Assembly: GCF_030463565.1 (NCBI RefSeq)
Contig: NC_134644.1
Coordinates: forward strand, 130,445,388-130,509,387
DNA from: Pelecanus crispus
Lineage: Eukaryota; Chordata; Aves; Pelecaniformes; Pelecanidae
Direction of reading: 5' to 3'
DNA length: 64,000 nucleotides
Each line of letters starts with the position of its first letter. Within the stretch, counting starts at the first letter, position 1. The translations under genes and the position numbers were made by a program. Positions 52,701-63,888 of the stretch are shown here, in pieces. The notes beneath the pieces are model-generated. The model worked only from the letters and a program-made list of their open reading frames with translations, was not told the origin of the DNA and searched no databases.

Positions 52701-53841
52701 TGAATTCTTCCCAAATAGTTAAGCTTGATGTGTCACCAGCCAAATTCATTCATTATACCCCTTGGTTTTATGATATTATACTTTAAAGTATTTTCTCTTC
52801 TACTAGGATATTTTATTACCCTCTCTTCATCCTCACAGAAGGTTTCTGTTGTTCACAGTGGGTGCACGATGCATTTTTTTTTTGCACCCTTTCAGCTGAA
52901 GAATAAATATCTGAATAAAATTTACCACTTGGAAATGAAATGCTGTAAAAAACTAAACCCACAAGTTCTTAGTGGAAAATTATTTCAAGTTCACCAGATA
53001 AATTAAATTTATATCTTAAATAAGTAACCTCTTAATAAATTTAAATAACCTCTCCTGGAAAATAGTTTATTTTTATGTTCTTTATTCCACCAAAACTGCA
53101 TTGCAGTTTTCCAGTCTTTATATTTACATTATTTGCAACTCTTTCCATAAGTGCCAGTACAAATGTAACTGATGAAAATCCAGAATAATCATACAAATGT
53201 TCCTGAAAGCAAGGTGCATTTCTGAGCAATTTTTTTTCTGATGCGCAATAATATATATGTATATATTAACAAAGCTTCATAATATAAAATATCTTCCATG
53301 GCAAGTAAAACTTCCCCACTTACAGCTTATTCAGATTTCAGTTACATAGACTTTTGCATTTCAAGTTAGTGCAAATAATGAAAGTAAGAGCCTGAGCAGA
53401 ATGATGTAAGTACAATGGAACAAGAGAAACAAGCAAAATTTTACCAACTCCCTGCATATGGTTATAACATTTAATCAGTATATCATTAGTATTCTTTATA
53501 TACAACGGATTTAAATAATTGGCTTGTCTGAACTATAGGCAACAAATTTACAATTTAAAATAAAATAATGTTTCACACAAATATGGAATGTCCGACAAAT
53601 ATAGGAAAATAAAATGCATCTAGTAACAAAACGTTGTAAATCAAAAAGGTAAAAGATGTCTTCTCCATCTTGGAAGATTTCAAGGCACTTTCTTGGCAAA
53701 TCAGAATTCTCTCCTTAGTACAAAGTCTGCAAGAGAAAAGGACATGCCATTTTATAACTAGTTTCAAAACAAAGAGGCAGACCGCTTAGTATAATTCTGT
53801 TTATAAATCACAGTTTCCCATGGATTGCATAAATCTTAAGA
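43761..53841. other. Non-coding, no repeat recognised
   Basis: AT-rich. A 147-codon plus-strand frame (52087-52530) is the longest and shows no domain. An A12-CCCC tract lies at 52304-52319, and a TA-rich run near 53249-53270. If ST18 follows ALKAL1 as in mammals, its 5' untranslated exons could be here. I found none of its coding sequence. Confidence 0.5.
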
Positions 53842-54165
53842 TTAACTCCAGAATGCCAGTGGGTCTTGCCCTCCTGTGAACACTAATGAGTTTTGCCATG
53901 GCAAATACTCAGCGTTGATGCTAAGAGGTTTAACACACAGTGGTCCACGCTGCTGCACCTTACAAGGAGGCTTCCCATGCATAGTTATGTGCATTTCTAG
54001 ATCCTGGGTTTCATCAAATGCTTTACTTCCATTTGAGAGGATCTGAATTAGGAAAAACAACAACCACCACCACCAAACTACACAAGCAAAATGCTAAAAG
54101 CCGCAACGGCGACTAACTGCTGCGAAGTGGGCGCGGCGCCGAGCCCCCTCGGGAGCCTTCTCCAT
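53842..54165 (-). CDS. Unidentified candidate two-exon gene starting in the CpG island
   Basis: I do not recognise this protein. An ATG in perfect Kozak context opens a frame, MEKAPEGARRRAHFAA, rich in Arg and Ala. A weak donor (GCA|GTTAGT) after codon 16 and a strong acceptor (TTTTTCCTAATTCAG, exon from 54042) would remove a 75-nt intron and keep the frame open to TAA at 53842, 82 codons in all. The second part has F-x5-L-x2-H-x3-H followed by GKPP, the spacing of the second half of a C2H2 zinc finger, but the two Cys positions are Leu and Gly. It ends DPLAFWS. The donor lacks G at -1 and has T at +3. The second exon could equally be the end of a longer transcript, or the whole could be a non-coding ST18 5' region. 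Confidence 0.3.
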
Positions 54166-54245
54166 GGTGCTGAAACAGCCCGCGGCCGCTCCCTTGGCTC
54201 CCGCTGTGGCTGGCGCTACCAGCTCCCCGCGGGAAGGTTGGCTTT
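54090..54245. promoter_or_regulatory. Small CpG-island-like segment
   Basis: About 155 bp with roughly 16 CpG dinucleotides and GC near 65-70 percent, in a window where CpG is otherwise very sparse. It includes CCGCGGCCGC-type and GGCGCGGCGCC-type runs. In vertebrates such segments usually mark promoters active in the germ line or broadly. It lies about 2.4 kb past the ALKAL1 stop. On the minus strand it contains a perfect-Kozak ATG (CACCATGG, ATG at 54165). Because CCATGG is symmetric, the plus strand also has an ATG there (54163). Possible identities are the promoter of the minus-strand candidate gene, an ST18 5' exon, or a bidirectional promoter. Confidence 0.6.
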
Positions 54246-56612
54246 TCCCAGGCAAAACTTCATTTCTATCAGGAAAAAACCACGTCTCCTTTTAGTACCC
54301 CAGCACTTACAGGAGAAGGAGGAAAAGATTCGCATCATAGCGCTGCAGTTCTTTCCTATGAGGAAAATGCAGCCTATTTTAGTACATGCAGGAGAAATGC
54401 TTAAAAATAGTTGTCAGTCCTTCGAGTGGGAGACCCTCCTTCTTCAAGCAACCAAGAATCTCCAAGACTCTCTCATATGTTAAAGCAAAGGCAAAATCCC
54501 TTACAGTAAACAGGAACTATGACCACAGGGTCTAAGCTAGGGTGAGGGTGGTGAGGAAAACAGATCCTCTGTGCCAAAAGATGGAGTAGAAGCAATCACA
54601 GAATCATGCTAGAAATGCAGTGCTATTGAGGGGTGAACATACGTAACTCCTGTGCTGCCCTGTCCATTTGGAGGAAAGAGAGAGTGACTCCTGCCACTCT
54701 TCATCCTTCTCAGGAAAATGTCCCATTCCAAGAAGATACTAGATATGAGTAAACATGAAGACCTGATCCTGTCTTATCTCTAGTGGAAACTAGCCACTCT
54801 ATCTATTTGGTGGAGGAACATGGCGAGGGAGCACAGAGGCACCTGGGAAATGCTCAGATCATAGCTCTACTTTTTCCTACATTGTTTTCTCTATTTTTAA
54901 CAGAGAGAAAGTCAACCTAGATACAACTTTAAGTGAACACAGTGCACACGAGCTGCTAACATTGCTTACCATTTAGATCCTCCCTTCCCCACATGTCATC
55001 TCCTTGAGTGTATTTTTGGCAGGCAAATTAGAACACCTGGATTTGCAAATCATAGCAACTTTTGATCCTTTTGTATTTTAAAGATGGAAATAGGATGAGA
55101 TAAATGATTCTGTGCTGTGGATATGGAGGCAGATATTTGACTCATCCTCTTGAAAGAAAAGGAAAAAAAGTATTGGAACACCCAGAAATCTTTCCGGAAG
55201 CCCTGAGCCATGAACCCAGAAGTGTAAAGAGATACAGATGAGGGAAAAACAGTCTAAATAGGTGAAAGTGCAGAAAATGAGAGAGTGCTGGGATGTTTCA
55301 GAAAGCTGAGATTTAAAAGAGAACACTAACAAACAGGAATTTATGCACCTCAAAAAAAAATCTATCAACAAAAGGGTATTCAGAAAAGGATTCCTGCCCT
55401 TACTCATGAAAAGGAGATCCTGGAAAAGTAATGAGATCCCTAGTTAGTCTCTGGTTCAGCACCCCGATATATTCAAAACCATCTGCAAGACCTGGAAGGC
55501 AAGAGGCCAAACAGATTGAAAATAGTTAAGAAAAGAAAAGAAGAAGAGAGAGAAATGATGTAATTTCTTCTCAGCACTGAAATATTGCCATATTCTTCAA
55601 AGCATTTTCTCACAGTCACCAAAATGAATCCCACCTCCACTTGGAAATCAAATCAGCTAACACTGACTCATATCCTACTCGTCCTTTCTTATTCTTGATT
55701 AGTATGAATTGAAGTCTTGATGCAGGAAGAAGTGACATACACAACTCCCCCAAACTCCAAGCTTGCAGTATTTGTCAGGAGGACGTGGTGAAGGAAACCA
55801 TCTTTGAAGAAATTTAAATAAATGAAATTCACTGATTTTATATATTTTATTGGTCAATAATAACCAGTGCAGTTTTTCAAATTACTGTTGGAAGTGTAAC
55901 CATCTTATTGATATTCAATAAACTGGAGAAAACAGCTCACTTGAAGATGTTCCTTTTATCAGTAACAATGCTGTTTAATTAACACATTTAACATGCTATT
56001 CATAGACAAGAATGGACTGGTTCCTTCCACAGCCTGTTACTTGAAGCTTTTAGTTTTGTCACATCTTTATGTTCAGTTTACTTCCATCACCATGAAGTGG
56101 TATTAACTTTAGAGAAATTCTCAGGAGACAACCTGGGAATGACAAGTGGTCCCAAAGATTAATAAAGTGACAGGGTATCTGTGAAGATTGCATTGGCAGA
56201 CTTGAGACCAAGACATTCTGCTTCTTCCATGGATTAACAACAAAGCTCTCTTGAAAGGCCTGAAATAAATGTGTTGATGAAGTTCTCATGCATTTTTCTT
56301 TCACCAACAGACTCCTCCTTCAAATTTTGAAGACTAAGAGGTCACCCAGTGCATAATTACGGACTTTGGTGTCACAAGTGACATGTAGAAAATTACAGTG
56401 GGGCTTATCAGAGGTATCTGTGCTTCTGTGTATTCCCATGAGGAACCGGTCGGTCCTTACAGCAATGCCAGAGCTGCATGTTGACGCACTCTGTTAATAC
56501 CACACTTCTGTATGCATGCCTGATAACAAGGTACAAGTGTGAAGTAAATCATTAGACCATTCAACAAATGAGAAAATGAATGGGGAAAAATGGTACTTAC
56601 ATAGCAAACATC
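54246..56612. other. ALKAL1 3' UTR (proximal part) and intergenic sequence
   Basis: The ALKAL1 message should extend from 56612 to lower coordinates, perhaps to one of the poly(A) signals near 55975 or 55848. The remaining 1.5 kb up to the CpG island shows no other feature. Confidence 0.45.
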
Positions 56613-56677
56613 CTAGGACTGCGTACACAAAGGGCTCATAGCTAATCTTGTTAGCAACCTTGCACACCTTTTATAAT
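56613..56677 (-). CDS. ALKAL1: ALKAL1 terminal coding exon with stop (65 nt coding)
   Basis: The acceptor is TTTTGTTTTATAG. The first two bases (AT) complete a Tyr codon begun by the T of the previous exon. The exon reads [18 protein letters not shown], then TQS and TAG. It supplies the third and fourth conserved cysteines and the family's C-terminal helix. The 3' UTR continues to lower coordinates. Possible poly(A) signals on the minus strand are ATTAAA near 55974-55979 and AATAAA at 55846-55851; which is used cannot be told from sequence. Confidence 0.94.
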
Positions 56678-59600
56678 CTATAAAACAAAATTACCCACAG
56701 CAATAATGAATGTCCATTGCCAGATACCCTCAAAAAACCTGCATAAAATTAAACGCAGAATTTGTACTAGAATTTCAGACACTTTACACAATGAAACCAT
56801 TCTCTGATAGAAATTCATGAAATTATGCACGGAAGATGCAAAATTAGCTTGTCACTTATCCTAGCCAGCGCTCTAGAGGAAATGTGAGTGATCGTAGCAA
56901 TTAATTTTCTAGTTTCCTCCTAAGATTTAGAAGACCAGGTTCAACTCCCAATTTTACTTGAAGGAATTTAACTCATTAACTGGGAGGCTATTCTAACCAG
57001 CAGACCGTGAGGTAGTTTGAGATCAGGTTCTTTCAAACTTTTTATTATTTCACTTAGTATTAACATTGATGGAAATCCATATTTTCCATGTCTAAGTGCG
57101 TCTCCTAATCATCGGACTAGAGATACTAGTGTCCCACTTGCTACCTCTCTCTCTGGCGCCGTTGGTTCAAATGACCACTTGGCTCAAGTGGCCCTTGAGC
57201 CACTGCCGTCCTTTCTGAACAAAAGAACAAACTATTTGGTAACAAGAAATACTTAGGTGTAATTTTCTTCTCTTGTTTGGTAAGTATTATAATAAAATTT
57301 AATTGAAATTTTGCCAAACACGAAGAGACTGAATGCTAGCCCATGTTCAGTTCTTGAGGGAATGTTTGTACAGAATATAACTGGAGAGGAAGTAACTCAT
57401 CCTCCGACATCCTATGGTGACTAAGGTGTCACTGAAAGAAAATACCAAACCCCTCTAAAGAGACAGGAAAAAGATCCTGGCTATGATCAGCCTTGATAGC
57501 TATTCTAAACCCTGAGGTCTGGATAAGGTGGAGACAGTTCTGAGGATTTAGCTCTTATTTTTAGATCAACAGAATACTTCAGGTTGAATGAAACTCATTG
57601 TCTGCTTTGGGTTTGGTTGGCGTAAAGGAGAAAAAAAAAAAAAACAAACTGCTTTGGTTTTAATCACATTTTTTATTTTACATTTTGTTTTGTCAGTTGA
57701 ACCTAAAAATCAGTTCTTCACACAGTCTTAACCACAATCTTTTTTTTAAATTTAGAGAAAAGCTATTTAATCAGAAGAGAAATATTATGACTGTGTTTCT
57801 TCATAAATAAAGTGAAGCACTCAGGAAATACAGGGGAGTCCAAATAATATTCATATACTCTGGATCCATATATCAAGGCATACGATATGCAACATGCATG
57901 GTATTTTTGTTATATAGCATGTAACAGATATATGTGTAGCCTACTCTTACGTCTACTTACAAAGCTATATGTATGGTTTTTGAGGATCAGCCATGGATTG
58001 CTATATTCCAGCTTCTGATCAGTGTAAGAGTGGATAGAGACAAAGGCTGCTCCAGCCCCTTTCAAAAGGCACTCTGAGGTGCTGAGCTTTGGTGAGAAGG
58101 CATCTCAGCTGCTCAGAAAAAGTGCTTACCATCTTTCTAAGTTGTGCAGACAAGAAATGTCATTATTTTGTCATGTTAAATCCTGAAAAATTTCCAGAGA
58201 ACCCTGGTCCGTAGTTTCAATCTCCACTAATGAGATTCACCTTTTCTAATTAAATGGTATTGCTTATTTTCCACTCGCTTTGAGTTGTCCATTGCACTAG
58301 AGAATGCTGAAGTAACTTCTTTTTAAGGGATTTCCATTTTGTTTGGGGTTTTTTGTTTGGTTGGTTTTTTGTTTGTTTTATCCATTCAATAACATCTTAG
58401 GACAGTTTTATTTTTCAATCTCTCTGACAAAATTACATTCAGGCTGTGTTAAAGCAAAACTTCTGTGGATCTCATACTGGAATATTGTTTGATATGAACT
58501 GCACGTATCAATAACAGAAATGATGAATTAATTGATCTTATGTTCTTTAACAATGGGCATATGACAGAAAATTATAATCACAAATTGAACTATACTAAAA
58601 AAAAGAGATATAACCATATTATTGACCATTAAGAGAAGGTAGAGAATGGTTCAGGTTGTATCTTATTGCACAAGTTAATAAGTAGAGGTAAAGGGAGCAG
58701 GAAGGAGAATATGGCTTCATATCTGCCCTCTGCACAGGCATGTCCGACTGGTTTTTCAGAGTGTAGTTTTAATTTCATTTATATTAGTCTCACTTTAAAG
58801 GAACACCACTATACGCAGCTCTCTGCAAGTGCATTAATAGAAAATCTTTTTATATTAGAAGACCTTGGGTATATTTTATAGTATAATGCTAAAGTAAAGA
58901 GCAACAGTTACAAAAGGACCAGCACATCAAACACTTAGTAGGAGAAGTAGGTTGCTTTTAAACAAGTACCACAGCTAGCATTATAAGGTACTTTACTACT
59001 TACAGGCTGGCGTTGAGCAGTCCCTTGTGTTGTGATACAGTCTATGGAAGTGCTTGCTACACTCTGATGAAAATGTGACTGGCCCTGTTTCAAAGTAAGC
59101 AGACGTTAACCACGTGCTTTCAATGTCACTGCTTTGCAGACATAAGTTAAATTTTTGGGGGCTAAAATTACATTTAGTCTTTTACTACACCTTAAGCAAT
59201 TATGATGCAACACAAGTATAACAATATTACTGAAATAATAGAAAGAAATACTATTGTTACATTCTTATGTTCATGACCTGAATAACAGAAAAATGTCCCT
59301 TGGAAATGATGGACTGGCTTAGCCTTGAAATTCCAGTAATTCCAAATTAACAGTAAAATTTCTTACTTGATGAAAAATAGAATGCTGCAACTACAACAGC
59401 ATTTAGTTTGCTCAGTAATCTTCAGCAGTCTAATTTAGAAGGAATAATGTAGATGGAATGTGGATATTATTTCTAAAGATAAACAAAAGCAACATTTTAA
59501 GCAAATATGAGTTTCTAAGCCCTGGAAAGACTAAGTAGTTTCATGTACTAATGCTCCTAATTTGCACATAGATGGTTTATGAAGTTCTTAATATACAATG

Positions 59601-62600
59601 TGGGCGTTGAGGAAAAAAAATGACAGCTGAATAACATCTAGGAACCTGATCTCCTGTTAAAGTGGTCTTAGCAAGAAAGGGTGCAGACATGCAGAGGACA
59701 GCATGTGTTTCAACATTTGGGTGAGGTAAATCCCTGTGTGCCCAGGGTGTAGTGTGCTGTGTCTTTGTTCTTCCAGCCTGTGCTCCCTTCTCTGGATATA
59801 CAGTGTCAACCGCCCACACTAATATTTGATAAGAATATGTAGCTAGTGGTCTCCAAAACATGTCTCAAAGGTAATGGGGTTGCCAAAGAACCCTTCCATA
59901 ATTGTTGATGGCCCCAGGAAGGTATTACTGATGGCATCCAAGTTGAAAAGTAAAGAAAAAATGTAATATTTGTATCATGTAACCTGCTTAGCAATACTTC
60001 CATTGACAGCTGGGGACAAATTTCCTTTGATTTGGACAGAAAACACTGGCAGAAATTGACACTAACTGAACAAGACTAAAATTAACTTGCATCCTCTAAA
60101 TTGAGCACAAATAGGAACCCTGAATAAGAATAGCTTGTTTCAAGCAATGCTACAAAAGGATCCATACGAAGCACACTGTGTTGACTAACATTCCTGTCAG
60201 AGGAAGACAGCAAGCATTTCAGGGCAAAAATTATTTATTTCACAACTTGAAGGGTTGTTTATCAGCCTGGTAAACATACCAAGCCAATTTTCTCTGGATA
60301 GTAGAGCCACACTACCAAAAGCTTGAGAGAAGATTCTTCTCCATGACAGTGAACGCACTTGAACGTTAGATATATGTTACAGCAATATGTGGATTTCATG
60401 AGATTTTTCAGCCACAAATAAGCTTTTCAACAAACTGACAAAGCAGCCTTTGCAACTTCAACCTGGAAGATTGTTGCCATTTTTTATCAGAGTGAGTAAT
60501 TAGGCTCAAGAGAAAGTACATAATTTGAAATTATCGAAGATATACGGAGATAACATCAGCTTTTGTCACTAAATAAATTCCATGACCCTTCAGTTAATAT
60601 ATGGTTTTCTAGCACTCTTCCTTGCCATCAGAAAGAGGCTGTTAATTTTATTTGTGCCTTACAGAGCACTCTGTCAGCTGGCTTTTCAAGCTGAATTGAT
60701 AGATAGCTTTATGACTCACAAGATTATTTATGATTTTTCCTATAGTTGAGGACTGTTGCATATGGTTCTTATTTGGCTTTAAAATGGTCTACTATTCTTG
60801 GCATACTAGAAGTGTACAATAATTTTCTTAACCCTGAAACTGTAAAGATAATGGACTGTAAAGATCATGTTGATTTCCCTTTCTCTTCCCTTTTTCCCAA
60901 CTTCATTAGTTTAGGATGTTTAACTCTTGAACTGGTAAGGACTATATCAGAACAGTTTGCTTAACTGAGGATGACAGAAAAAGGATTATGATTTGAACGG
61001 AAAAACAAAGTGAGGCTGTATTTTAATAAAACGCCTGCAGATTACAGGACCTAACAAAGCTGTGGAAAAAGAGAAAAACAGGCAGAAAAAACCATCACTG
61101 AAGATCTTAAGAGCATAATTTAAAAAAAAAAAAAAAACAACGATGTAGGAAGAAATTCTGAGCCAACAAAGAAATAAACTTCAAGAATTTTGGAATGAAC
61201 TTGCTTTCCTTATTCATTCCAGCTAATGTTAGTGAAATAATTTCAGCAATTTTGATGACAACTACTCATGCAGAAAAGGACTATTAATTTAATGAATGGC
61301 TCCAGAAACAGGCCTTCAAGTATTTTTTACTCTGTTTCTTTTCTATGATTTAGTATTCCTAAAATACCTTCTGTAAAACTAATGGTTGTTTTCCACTGTT
61401 GTTTTTCAGTAATGAAACTTGTTCTGTATTCATTATTTAGCTTCCCCAGAGTCTTATGTTGAACTTTTTATGGTAGTTGAGCAGTTTTCAAAGTTTAAAA
61501 TGAAAAGGAAATGGATTAAGTATTAATATAAGCCAATCTTTCCTGTCTGTCCTCCCCAGGAGAGGAATTTTCAGTATTCCTGTGCTACATAGGATAGCAT
61601 AGTTGGAATCTATATGTTCTTTTTATTTCTTTCTCATATGAACTGAAAATGGTAAGGTCCATAATTACTCTTGTTTACTGTGAGTGAAGGGCCAGCTGGG
61701 TGTGGCACGTTTCCTGTAGATGCTGTTAAGCTGCAGTTAGCAGTTGGCAGAAAGATCCTTAAAGTTGTGCTTATCCTAAAGGTTTGAGGACATCTCCCCC
61801 ATGCAAAAGAGATGAAAAATTCCTTACTTTTTTGCAAAGGACAGTCTGAAATTTCCAGCAAAGACGAAATGCATAATTATTTCCAATTCTCTTTTTCATG
61901 CTCCAACCGCCAATTATTTCTCTACTTTTTAGTTTCACTAATCCCAATAACATTGAAAATCACCAACAGATTTTCAGTGTCATACTCCGAGACCTTCACT
62001 TTTCTGAATTACAGAACACTTGGAACTGGAGAGTAAAGAACCAGTGCAAGCATCTTACTGTTGGCAACTCTTTTTGCATATATTCAGAGGGTACAATTTT
62101 TTTCCCAGGAGTTACAAGACGGAGTCCCAAAGGTAAGTGCATTATACAGCTCCACTCAGTATTCAAGTAAGTACTTGACTGTAATCATAATAAACTTTCA
62201 TATTTGAAATAGCAAATTATTTTTTTGTCTCATTTACACTGATGTAATCCTTCCTTGTTCTATTTGTTTCCCTTTTTAAAATAAGCATCCACATGTATAC
62301 ATCATATGACAGAAGACAAAAAGTGTTTCCCTGATATAGTGAAAACTTACATGGCCACATAGATCTGTTTCTGAAAGGTATATGCACTCCAATGAGAAGT
62401 TTTAAAATTAGAGAATTTGAAAATAAATATGGCAAGCAAAAATAGGATGATAAAAATGAAACAATAAATTTTAAATAACGTTTTAACTTACCATGTTTTG
62501 AAAGATATTTTAGGCTAGATTATTCAAAAAGAGAATCAAACCTCATCATAATTAGGGTTCTTTAAAAATTTCTAGACTTAAAATACACAAATTTAACTTC

Positions 62601-62761
62601 ACAAATGTTAAACTTGCTGCAGAACCTCAAAAAAGCTAATGGTGTGACTCTTGTGGCTACTTAGAATATGCATATACAGGAAAATTAAGAGCAGGCAGCT
62701 TCCTTACCTGTAAAATGTTTTATGAACTTGTCTTTTAGACTGGAATCCCTTGGAAAAATTT
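56613..62761 (-). CDS. ALKAL1: ALKAL1 (FAM150A, augmentor-alpha), C-terminal three coding exons, 5' end outside window
   Basis: ALKAL1 is a small secreted cytokine that binds and activates the receptor tyrosine kinases LTK and ALK at the cell surface. Three minus-strand exons (62761-62708, 59084-59004, 56677-56613) join in phase to give about 66 residues. In order these carry [17 protein letters not shown], then [15 protein letters not shown], then [18 protein letters not shown], ending CTQS and a TAG stop. This is the whole conserved augmentor domain with its four cysteines, which form two disulfides in the family. The IFPRD start and KHFTGPVTF stretch match ALKAL1 better than its paralogue ALKAL2. 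Introns are 3623 and 2326 bp. The variable N-terminal part and signal peptide are not in these exons; the first exon here begins with the last two bases of a Glu codon, so at least one exon lies upstream. Mammalian synteny (RB1CC1, ALKAL1, ST18) is recalled, not seen here. Confidence 0.93.
56678..59003 (-). other. ALKAL1 last intron
   Basis: A 2326-bp phase-1 intron with donor GTAAGT and acceptor TTTTATAG. It contains an A14 tract (57631-57644) and a G/T-rich tract. No nested gene is seen. Confidence 0.85.
58337..58380 (+). repeat. G/T-rich low-complexity tract in an ALKAL1 intron
   Basis: TTTTGTTTGGGGTTTTTTG and GTTTGGTTGGTTTTTTG run together as a T/G-only stretch. Confidence 0.75.
59004..59084 (-). 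CDS. ALKAL1: ALKAL1 penultimate exon (81 nt)
   Basis: The acceptor is TTTGAAACAG and the donor CCAGCCT|GTAAGT. Two leading bases complete the Gly codon from the previous exon. Then come 26 codons, PVTFSSEC through CSTPA, and one trailing T. The segment holds the first two conserved augmentor cysteines in the [15 protein letters not shown] motif, which is almost invariant in the family. The acceptor's pyrimidine tract is weak, but the coding match leaves little doubt. Confidence 0.94.
59085..62707 (-). other. ALKAL1 intron before the penultimate exon
   Basis: A 3623-bp intron with donor GTAAGG and acceptor GAAACAG. It holds a poly(A) tract and some cryptic splice-like pairs (for example 62109-62132 on the opposite strand), but no recognised gene or repeat. 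Confidence 0.85.
61122..61137 (+). repeat. Poly(A) tract in an ALKAL1 intron
   Basis: A run of about 16 A residues followed by CAACG. On the ALKAL1 coding strand it is a T run, too far from any exon to act as its polypyrimidine tract. Confidence 0.75.
62708..62761 (-). CDS. ALKAL1: ALKAL1 exon starting the augmentor domain (54 nt)
   Basis: A long pyrimidine tract ending TTTTCTCAG comes just before the exon, and the donor is TTACAG|GTAAGG, so both splice sites are close to consensus. The frame starts with two bases (AA) that complete a Glu codon and ends with a single G. It encodes [17 protein letters not shown], the diagnostic opening of the ALKAL augmentor domain. Another frame of this exon is also open, but only this one joins in phase to the next two exons. 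Confidence 0.93.
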
Positions 62762-62904
62762 CTGAGAAAAGAAGAGAAGAAAAAAAATGTATCTATGTAG
62801 TATAGGAATTACAGTAAAAGCCCTGAAAGCATAATATGCCAAGATGTCTGCTGTAAGGACACCAAATAGCTTCCCAAATTAACTATGACATTAATTTTCA
62901 TAGT

Positions 62905-62944
62905 TGTGTGTGTGTGCATGTGCACGTGCATGTGTGTGTATGCA
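62905..62944. repeat. 40-bp alternating pyrimidine-purine tract (TG/CA), Z-DNA prone
   Basis: An unbroken 40-bp pyrimidine-purine alternation, mostly TG with GCATG and TGCACGTGCA in the middle. It includes a CACGTG E-box (62923-62928). It lies 143 bp upstream of the 54-nt ALKAL1 exon, within the intron. Confidence 0.85.
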
Positions 62945-63869
62945 AACATTGTGAAATGTTTCAGGTAATTCACAGATGAATACCAAATGCTCATCCTACA
63001 ACACACGCTACCAGATTTTCTGACAATCATTTCTGCACATCTTAGATCTGAGTTGGGCTGTAATTTTAGAATGACCATAAATAATATAAATATGTTATCA
63101 TGTTATGACAAGTATTTGAGTACCTGAACAAACTATGTAAAATACCTAGACAAATACAAACCAAATACCATATTTTGGGTTTTGAAAAAACAGGCACCTG
63201 AAGAGACATGATCCTACAGATTACCTAAGATAGATATGGGTCATGCATATTTTCATTGCCCTATTAGTCAAAAAATAGTACTCGTCTCCTGTGAAAACTG
63301 CTGTGAATTTTAAAATATTCCCTTTTCCTATATGGTATTTTTTCCAAAAAATACAAAAGAAAGTAGAAGTCTCAGAACAGCCAAAGGAATCAGGCAGAAC
63401 AGAAATTGGAGCTAACATGAAAACTATGCTGGTTTTTTGTTGCAACGGGATGCTGCCTCTGGCTTACAGAAGAAAGTTTTGATGCAAGTAAATGTTCTCA
63501 GAACTAGTACATTTCCCCTCAGTTTCATAAATTTTCCAATGGAAAACTGTATTAAAAAATTCTTGGGTAACTGCATTTATTACTGAAGACAGTAACTGTA
63601 TGTAACAGCTGCCTGTTATGTTAAATTCAAAAGAAATACCTTTCTTAGCACTAATAAAAGGAACATGATTAATTCTCAGCATTAGGACCTGCAGATAAAC
63701 ATATTTATTCACTAAAAATATTTCCTTACAATTTATGTAATTTTAAATCTTTGCTTTCTCCTACATTTTTTTTCAATCCCCAGTCTGAACTAACATTTAG
63801 CTCAGAAGAAAGCAAGTTTCCTTTCATACTATAGGAAGATGTTGGTTATCTGCCAAAATAAATTCTTAC

Positions 63870-63888
63870 CACTGGCTTTAGGCAGCTT
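63870..63888 (-). CDS. ALKAL1: Candidate ALKAL1 micro-exon upstream of the augmentor domain
   Basis: The minus strand has a good donor, GCCAGTG|GTAAGA. It leaves a single G, exactly the phase the next ALKAL1 exon needs to make the Glu codon. The reading frame before it is KLPKAS, which would give a Ser-Glu-IFPRD junction much like the Ala-Glu-IFPRD seen in mammalian ALKAL1. An in-frame TAA about 30 nt farther upstream means the exon must start close by. The only acceptor I see, ACCTCTGAG, is weak. The phase and junction agree, but the 5' boundary is uncertain. Confidence 0.3.

Noticed and set aside
53511..53767. Minus-strand frames after a CTTTTCTCTTGCAG acceptor
   Set aside because: The acceptor is good, but the sequence is very AT-rich and lies in the presumed 3' UTR of the CpG-island candidate; no protein features are seen.
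57090..57175. GGTTCAAATG box resembling a tRNA B box
   Set aside because: No A box, acceptor stem or anticodon arm can be drawn around it.
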